Assembly: GCF_024323335.1 (NCBI RefSeq)
Contig: NC_066583.1
Span: 367,967,877-368,031,876, forward strand
Source of the DNA: Lathyrus oleraceus
Taxonomy: Eukaryota; Streptophyta; Magnoliopsida; Fabales; Fabaceae
Reading direction: 5' to 3'
DNA length: 64,000 nucleotides
Below, piece by piece: positions 57,340 to 64,000 of the stretch. The number at the start of each line of letters is the position of its first letter. Position 1 is the first letter of the stretch. The position numbers and the translations under genes were made by a program. The notes beneath the pieces are model-generated. The model had not been told where the DNA came from, did no database searches, and saw only the letters and a list, made by a program, of their open reading frames with translations.

Positions 57340-57604
57340 ACATGGGCATATCCAACATCCCAAAGTTGGACCTTCACATACTTCCTGATTCAAAGAGAAC
57401 CCAGACCACTTGATGAATGGAAAACATAAGACGCATCTTCATGTCTTCAAGAGCACACCCTCAGTTCAACCCTCTTGGCTGAACACATCCACACTCTGTG
57501 TCAATCTCTCTTCTAACCAGAACAGAATACCACTTCACAAAATGTGATATGCTCTAACCTTTGAGACTTATGCATTTCCTTCAAAATTCCTGAAACAACT
57601 TTGT

Positions 57605-58290
57605 TAACTTTTGGAATATTAATTCTTTTGTGACTCAGAGGAAGTAATTTGCCTTATAATTGAAAGAACGACATAATTTGATACATGCATATAAAATAAA
57701 CGAGACTGATATGAAATAAAGAAGAAATAAGAAATGGAATTAAGTAGAAGGGGCGCCACACTCTTTCTAATCCAAGAGAGAATGATAAGCCTATGGATGA
57801 GGATCACCACAAGAAAAGGATTTCTTGATAAGATCAATTTTGGTCCAATCCAGAACCTAAGAGCAAATACTCTCACTTACACAATGTGTAAACTTGCCAA
57901 AATTCATTGATTTAAAAAGAAGATACATGCCTCCTTTATATAGGAATGGCTTAAGATAAAAAATAACTCCTAAGAAAACAAAAGGGTTTCAACCACTAAT
58001 TATCATGATAGTGGATTGAGTTATTACAAAGAAAGTGCAAAATAAAGAAGAGATAGTGGGGTTCTTGAAAGGGCAAAATAATGGAAATTCTTTATTTACC
58101 ACTTCTCTTGTAATTTTCGTCTATTATAGTGTGGTTATTGGTATTTCCTTTATTTTTATTTATTTATGCATTATTGGGCCTTTTATCACATGCTTGGATG
58201 ATAAGAATAAACTTGGGCTTTTTTTCTTCAATCTGGCCCATGCATTCTATTGACTTGATCATGAAGTGAACTAAAGCATCATTGACTCTT
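57605..58290 (-). repeat. probable 3' LTR of CRM-like element
   Basis: The region downstream of the integrase (minus strand) contains a strong TATA motif (coding strand CCTATATAAAGGAGG, about 57933-57947) and ATAAAT/AATAAA signals. Boundaries are estimates because the 5' LTR is deleted. Confidence 0.5.
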
Positions 58291-58316
58291 CTTGCATGTG
58301 CCCTTGTCATAGGACC

Positions 58317-59535
58317 TCATAAGCCTTGCATTGTATCATTTATGTCTTGGATTACGTCCTCATCATTCCCTCCTTCTTGAAAAGAATTCGACCTCGAATT
58401 TAGACCATCATCACCTACATCAAAAGGAGATAAATCAGCCACATTAAAAGTAGTACTTACCCCATACTCACCTGGAAGTTCTATTTTGTAGGCATTGTCA
58501 TTGATCCTTGAAAGTACTTGAAATGGTCCATCTCCCCTAGGTTGAAGTTTGGACTTCCTTTGTGATGGGAATCTCTCTTTTCTCATATGTATCCAAACCC
58601 AATCCCCGGGTTCAAAAATAACTTTCTTTCGCCCTTTGTTTGCACTTTTTGCATAACTTTTATTTTTCTTTTCAATTTGCAATTTTACTTGTTCATGCAA
58701 TTTTCTCACAAATTCAGCCTTAGCTTTCCCATCTTTATGCTTTAAAATAGATGTGTTAGGCAATGGTAACAAATCAAGAGGTGTTAAAGGATTAAAACCA
58801 TACACAATCTCGAAAGGTGAATGTTGTGTAGTGCTATGGACAGCCCTATTGTAAGCAAATTCTACATGAGGTAACCATTCCTCCCACATTTTTAAATTCT
58901 TTTTAAGAACATCCCTAAGAAGAGTAGAAAGAGTTCTATTTACTACTTCAGTTTGTCCATCTGTTTGGGGATGACAAGTAGTGGAAAATAATAACTTTGT
59001 ACCCACCTTTCCCCACAAAGTCCTCCAAAAATGGCTTAAGAACTTGGAGTCACGATCAGAGACAATGCTCCTTGGTAAGCCATGTAGGCGCACCACTTCC
59101 TTAAAGAACAAATCAGCAACATGACACGCATCATCCACCTTTTTACATGGAATAAAATGTGTCATTTTTGAAAACCTGTCCACAACTACAAAAATAGAAT
59201 CTTTGCCATTCTTTGTTCTAGGCAGTCCCAAAACAAAGTCCATGGAAATGTCAATCCAAGGAAATTCAGGTACAGGCAAAGGAGTATACAAACCATGAGG
59301 CATAACTTTTGATTTAGCCTTTTTACACACAATGCATCTTTCACAAAGCTTTTGGACATCAATTTTCATGTGAGGCCAATAAAAATGTTCTTTTAAGAAT
59401 TCTAGAGTTTTAGAAACCCCAAAATGACCCATTAGTCCTCCCTCATGCGCCTCTTTTACAAGTAGTTCTCTAATGGAACCTTTAGGCACACATAGTTTTT
59501 TTTCTTTAAATAAATAGCCATTGTGCCTAAAATAC
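58317..59535 (-). pseudogene. CRM-like integrase
   Basis: From the HHCC finger (H in KEAHEGG and GHFG, cysteines in CERCIVCKK) through the core ([25 protein letters not shown], and the glutamate in [11 protein letters not shown]) to a C-terminal [20 protein letters not shown] module, this is a complete chromoviral integrase of about 390 residues. No classical chromodomain is visible, which fits the centromeric CRM clade, although Galadriel-type elements are an alternative. The frame is offset by one from the RT-RNase H frame; the shift lies near 59535-59545. Downstream, a GPMTRA-like tail continues after the stop at 58317. Confidence 0.88.
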
Positions 59536-61588
59536 CCATTGAAGGCAGTTGCTCACAAGCTAAAAATTTTGAAGAAAATTCAAGGTCACTTTTATACAAA
59601 TATTTAATATGCTCAAGACCAAAAACTTTTGTTTCAAGAGTAGAAAGCAAGACATGTCTTCTTGAGAGTGCATCTGCCACAACATTAGATTTACCTTTCT
59701 TATGCTTGATTACATAAGGAAATTGTTCAAGAAACTCAACCCACTTGGCATGCCTCTTATTCAACTTACCTTGTCCCTTCAAATGTTTCAAGGATTCGTG
59801 ATCACTATGAATGACAAACTCTTTGGGCAGCAAGTAATGTTGCCAAGTTTGTAGAGCTCTCACCAAGGAATACAATTCCTTATCATATGTAGAATAATTA
59901 AGGGCAGCCCCTTTTAGCTTTTCACTAAAATAAGCAAGTGGATGACCTTCCTCACTTACATTTTTGGGAGGAGGCCACTCTCGAATGGCTTTCACCTTTT
60001 CCTCATCAACATGGACTCCTTTAGAGCTCACAATGAAACCTAAGAAAATCACATGATCGGTGCAAAAGACACATTTTTCTAGGTTGGCATACAAATTTTC
60101 ATATCTTAGCACTTGCAAAACAGCCCTTAAATGAATGCAATGATCATCTAAGTTCTTGCTATAAATCAAAATATCATCAAAATACACAACAACAAACTTA
60201 CCCAAGAACTCCCTTAACACATGGTTCATTAGTCTCATGAAAGTACTAGGTGCATTAGTTAATCCAAAAGGCATAACCATCCACTCATACAAACCAAATT
60301 TTGTTTTAAAAGCAGTTTTCCATTCATCCCCTTCCCTTATTCTAATTTGGTGATATCCACTTTTCAAATCAATTTTAGAAAATAAGCATGCACCACACAA
60401 TTCATCAAGCAAATCATCTAGTCTAGGAATAGGATGCCTATATTTAATGGTAATATTGTTAATGGCCCTACAATCAGTGCACATCCTCCAACTACCATCC
60501 TTTTTAGGGACTAGAATAATAGGGACAGCACAAGGACTTAAACTTTCTCTTACCCATCCTTTACTTATCAATTCAGCAACTTGCCTTTGTATCTCTTGAG
60601 TTTGTTGTGGATTGCTTCTATATGCTGGCCTATTAGGCAAAGATGCTCCTGGATTGAGATCAATATGATGTTCAATTCCTCTTATAGGTGGTAAACCACT
60701 TGGCACCTCTTTCGGAAACAATTCTTTAAATTCCTGCAAAAGAGACTCAACATAATTTGGCAATTTTTTTTCATTAGAAATAGTGGTTAGCAAAGGCACC
60801 TCCTTGCAAAAGAGCAAGTACAAAGGCTGGTGTGACACAATTGCTTCTTTCACATCTCTTTTTTTTGCAATTAAACTTTGTTTCGTTTCTCTTTTATCAT
60901 TCTTTTTCTTTTCATTCTTTTCTTTTTCTTTTTCTTTTTCTTTTTCTTTTTCTTTTTCTTTTTCTTTTTCTTTTCTTTCTTGATCATATTTTTCTCTCAT
61001 TTTTCTTTGATCTTCTCTCACCTCACTAGGATTTAACGGTACAAGATTGATCTTTTGATCATGATACATAAAAGAGTACTTATTGGAGTATCCATCATGA
61101 TTGGCTTTTCTATCAAATTGCCAAGGCCTTCCTAATAACAAATGACTAGCTTCCATTGGGACTACATCACACAACACTACATCCTCATATTTTCCAATTT
61201 TAAAACAAATCTCAACTTGTTTATTAACAAGCATTTCTACACTTTCATTAAGCCATTGGAGTTTGTAAGACTTGGGGTGAGGTTTTGTTTCCAATTTTAG
61301 TTTAGAAACCAGACGCGTGCTTGCAACATTTGTACAACTTCCTCCATCAATTATTAAAGAACAAACCTTTCCTTGCACAAAGCATCTTGTATGAAAAAGG
61401 TTTTCTCTTTGACTTGTATCCTCCTCCTTTATTTGGCTTCCCAACATTCTTCTCACCATGAGTAAATCTTCACTAGGTATTTCTTCTTCAAACTCCTCAT
61501 CATAATCACCATCCTCCTCTTCAACAATTTCTTCATTTTCTTCCATAAGCATAGTTCTCTTTGTTGGACATTGAGATGCAATATGTCC
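59456..61588 (-). pseudogene. CRM-like gag end, protease, RT, RNase H
   Basis: The frame begins at the second half of a gag zinc knuckle (GHIASQCP, about 61570), then an acidic linker, a protease ([12 protein letters not shown] and [10 protein letters not shown]), a Lys-Glu repeat (60905-60985), RT with YFDD (Y near residue 457 counted from 61552) and RNase H ([19 protein letters not shown]). Between NVSE and EGHPLAYF (about 59950) a block normally of roughly 60-90 residues covering the end of RT and start of RNase H is missing without loss of frame. The element is cut at 61588, where a SIRE-like LTR scrap begins. Confidence 0.9.
60905..60985. repeat. (TTTTTC)n hexanucleotide microsatellite in coding frame
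   Basis: About 12 copies of tttttc (gaaaaa on the coding strand) encode a Lys-Glu run between protease and RT. A hexamer keeps the frame, so the length can vary without frameshift. Confidence 0.95.
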
Positions 61589-61636
61589 TTACATTATTTG
61601 TTTTACAAAATTAATGTCAATCCTAAGGTATTAACA
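61589..61636 (-). repeat. 48-bp residue of SIRE-like right LTR
   Basis: It equals 54742-54789 with one substitution (gtcaat versus gccaat) and ends at the tgaac target site. It is all that remains of the right LTR. Confidence 0.9.
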
Positions 61637-63119
61637 TGAACCTTTCCAATTTTAAATGAAAATGAGTAATTATTGGTGCATCGGTGATAGTACAGGCCCA
61701 ATTAATGATTAGAATCCACTCTAAATTGTTCCAGGAGGTTGTTGAAATCATCACACAAGGCCATGCAAAGTTGTGCATTGTTTGGAGCTCAAAACTTGCA
61801 AAAATAAGCCATGGAAAGACCTCATGTGAAAGTCTCTCATTTCTCATCCAAATGATGTTATATTAGACTTTTTGGAAATATTTCATCATAAGGAACAACT
61901 TTTATGTTGTGACTTTTTTAATTTGAAGCTTGGAAAATGGAGAAAAATGGCCTTGAAGGTGAATGTATCAAACATACTTAAAAAAATTTCTAAGTTATAA
62001 GCCAAATGACCTCTCTTTCCATCTTGAATAAATTTTGATATAAGCTTCAAATTAACTTGTCTCCTTATAAAAGGTTATAGCTCTTTCAATTACCTTTAAT
62101 TTTATCACAAAGTTGGCACCATTTGGAGTTTGGATGATGGAGTTATGGATTTTAGAAATTGAGGAAATTTGCTTTTTCAATGATGAGGACCAAAATGAGC
62201 CTATAATGTTTCCTCATGATACATGACTTTTCAAGTAGAATTTGATCTTTCTCAAAGAAGAAAATTTTAATAATACATCTTTAAATTAATCATGAAACTT
62301 GGATCATCTTCATATCATGAAAATGAGGAAGTTATGGCTCTTGGAAGTTGACCTTCTATATAGGGCACAAACAAAATGACCTATAATCTTTCACCCACAA
62401 AAATGACTTTTTAAGCAAAATTATATATTTAGGACAGCATGAAAGATGTTTTTAATGTTATAAAGAGTAAATTTTATTTTGGAATCATTTTTATATGACA
62501 AAAGTTGTAGGTGATAGGGTCTAGGAAACCCTAGATTTGACCAGTTGAATTTTCTGGTCAACTTCGTTGAATCAACTTGCATACTTGAGGTTCCTTTAAT
62601 CTTGGGGGCTCATGTAGGATTAATATGCTTATGATGATGTAAAATAAAGTATACCTTGATATCTTTGACCAACTATTGAAGAAACTTGCTAAGGAAGGCA
62701 CACAAGATACCCCAATGAATTAGGGATTCCTTGACAAACAAGCTTCAAACTCTTGATGAACTCCTAATAAAAATGACAAATAAAGAAAATGAGGATCCAT
62801 ATATGATGTTTAGAATTAATTTTGACCTTTGCTTGTTTGATCTATTGCATTGGGGGTCTCAAACCCTAGTTGTGGGCTTGGTGGGGCACAAATGGACACA
62901 CACACTACCTACAAAAGAAACAAAGTTATACTAGACATATTTTTGTATTTGGTTGATAAACAAAAAAAAATGTATGATACAATCATATATGATTTTTGAC
63001 TCTCCCAATGCAAACCCAATGAATGATAGGTGAGGAGAATACCAAGGTGTGATCCTAATGCCAATGCAAAGCTATGAGATGGCATGAGAGATCTTAGGGG
63101 TCAAAATTGGGGTCTTACA
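61637..63119 (-). repeat. 5' LTR of second Tat element, outer part
   Basis: It matches about 44323-45804 with substitutions and ends ...GGTCTTACA at 63119. It is joined to 52789-53039 when the SIRE-like insertion is removed. Confidence 0.88.
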
Positions 63120-63440
63120 GTCTTCATCAAAAATCATAGTTTTAAAAACTATCATTCTCTCTCATGAAAAATACATTTCACTTGAATATAAACCACTTAA
63201 AGAAGTTCACATTGTCATCACTAACAATCATATATTTTATCATGAAGAATAAATTTCACTAAAAGCTAAACCACTCCAAGACTTTCACATTGTCTTCACC
63301 GACAATCATAGTGTTAAAAAAATTATCATCTTCCACCTAAATAAGAGTATACTTCAGTTGAAGCTAAACCACTTCAAGAATATTCACATGGCAAAAATCA
63401 GGTTGAAACTTTATGGTGTAACTTCCTTGTTGCCAGGAAG
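63120..63440. repeat. short degenerate tandem repeats
   Basis: Three diverged copies of a block containing gaagctaaaccacttcaagaa followed by ttcacattgtcttcac occur near 63185, 63260 and 63358, with period about 80-98 bp. No gene is seen. Confidence 0.6.
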
Positions 63441-63708
63441 CTCTTCAACCACAGACATAATCTTACACATTGTGTAATCTTGATTGTATTAACACATCTT
63501 TGACTTGAACTTTACACAAATAAAAAAAATCCTTCCATCAATTTTCTCTAGCCCAAACCGCACAATGGGATTTTGCAAAAATTGTACAGCGGAATTTTGG
63601 ATGCAGCTCAACAACTCTTTCACAACACTACCCTTCTTTTATGATGTGAAAGATTAGGCAAAACTGCAACCACCGGGCATACTAAGAACACTTATCCCGG
63701 GATCGAAC

Positions 63709-64000
63709 CAAAAGCTTTGATACTAGTTCTTGTAAAAAAAAGCATAGAGAAAAAAAGAGAAACACAAGAATAGCGCAAGAACATAACATGGAAACTCCAA
63801 AATCGAAGAAAAAACCACAATCGTTATTAATAAACAACCAGAGAATACCACTATATGAAAACCATTATAACATAAAATATACCATCAACTAACTCAGGCC
63901 CCTAATACATTCACGTCCTCCAAAACAAATATTTAACTACATCCCACAACACTCTAATACAAGAGTATGAGAGAACGAAGAAAGTCAAATACAAGCTTAA
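63709..64000 (-). mobile_element. possible 5' LTR start of a minus-strand Copia
   Basis: On the minus strand, TAGTATCAAAGC (complement of 63711-63722) matches the usual initiator-Met primer site at 10 of 12 positions and is preceded by ...ACAAGAAC, so an LTR may occupy 63723 to beyond the window. The leader region left of it resembles that of the Copia at 2223-8212 (ttggttcgatc). There is no coding support inside the window. Confidence 0.4.

Larger units (their letters stand above)
53040..61636 (-). mobile_element. SIRE-like Copia remnant with internal insertions
   Basis: A 1,750-bp left LTR (53040-54789) and a 48-bp scrap of the right LTR end (61589-61636, equal to 54742-54789 with one change) are flanked by tgaac on both sides (53035-53039 and 61637-61641). 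A SIRE-type purine tract (coding strand ...TTTGCCAAAGGGGAAGAT) follows the left LTR at about 54790-54810. Pol is absent. A solo LTR and a chromovirus occupy the interior; a deletion removed the 5' half. Confidence 0.85.

Overview
This is nuclear DNA from a plant, most likely a legume of the pea/vetch group (Fabeae). It carries an intact, apparently very young Ogre-type Ty3/gypsy retrotransposon of about 23.4 kb with 5.1-kb LTRs, a type abundant in those large genomes. Nearly everything else is nested LTR-retrotransposon debris. One intact host-type gene stands out: an intronless coiled-coil NLR (RPM1-like) disease-resistance gene at 40038-42866.

Layout. 1-1735: minus-strand SIRE-like Copia gag-integrase fragment. 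1736-2222: two scraps of NLR sequence, a 212-bp inverted copy of the CC exon of the NLR found 38 kb away and a degenerate LRR piece. 2223-8212: complete but dead minus-strand Copia element (177-bp LTRs, 5-bp target duplication) holding a 1080-bp solo LTR. 8213-8931: AT-rich spacer with short inverted repeats and a 39-bp tandem repeat. 8932-10300: 5' half of a decayed plus-strand Copia. 10320-38697: a minus-strand Copia split by a 2-kb solo LTR (11629-37034), itself split by the Ogre (12810-36188). Each nested insertion is bounded by a perfect 5-bp target duplication.

38698-43646: Copia protease relic, the NLR with its promoter, and a two-exon fragment of an unrecognised membrane-protein gene. 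44076-63119: a second, decayed Ogre/Tat-clade element on the minus strand, with repeat-rich 3' region and broken integrase. It was invaded by an Athila element (50618-52788) and, in its right LTR, by a SIRE-like element (53040-61636). The latter holds a solo LTR (55983-57339) and a CRM-like chromovirus (about 57600-61588). Large deletions removed the 5' parts of the Athila, Tat, SIRE-like and CRM-like elements. 63120-64000: short repeats and a probable 5' end of another minus-strand Copia running off the window.

In the Ogre, the 5' LTR and a tRNA-type primer site on the right drive leftward transcription of ORF1, gag, protease and a reverse transcriptase with two RNase H modules plus integrase; a predicted 276-nt intron separates protease from RT. 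The NLR appears functional by sequence. I found no tRNA, rRNA, CRISPR array or bacterial-type feature, and nothing I would call a wholly new system. The most unusual observations are the templated NLR exon copy, the helically phased TTAACCGGTTAA array, the predicted Ogre splice and frameshift points, and the readable order of nested insertions.
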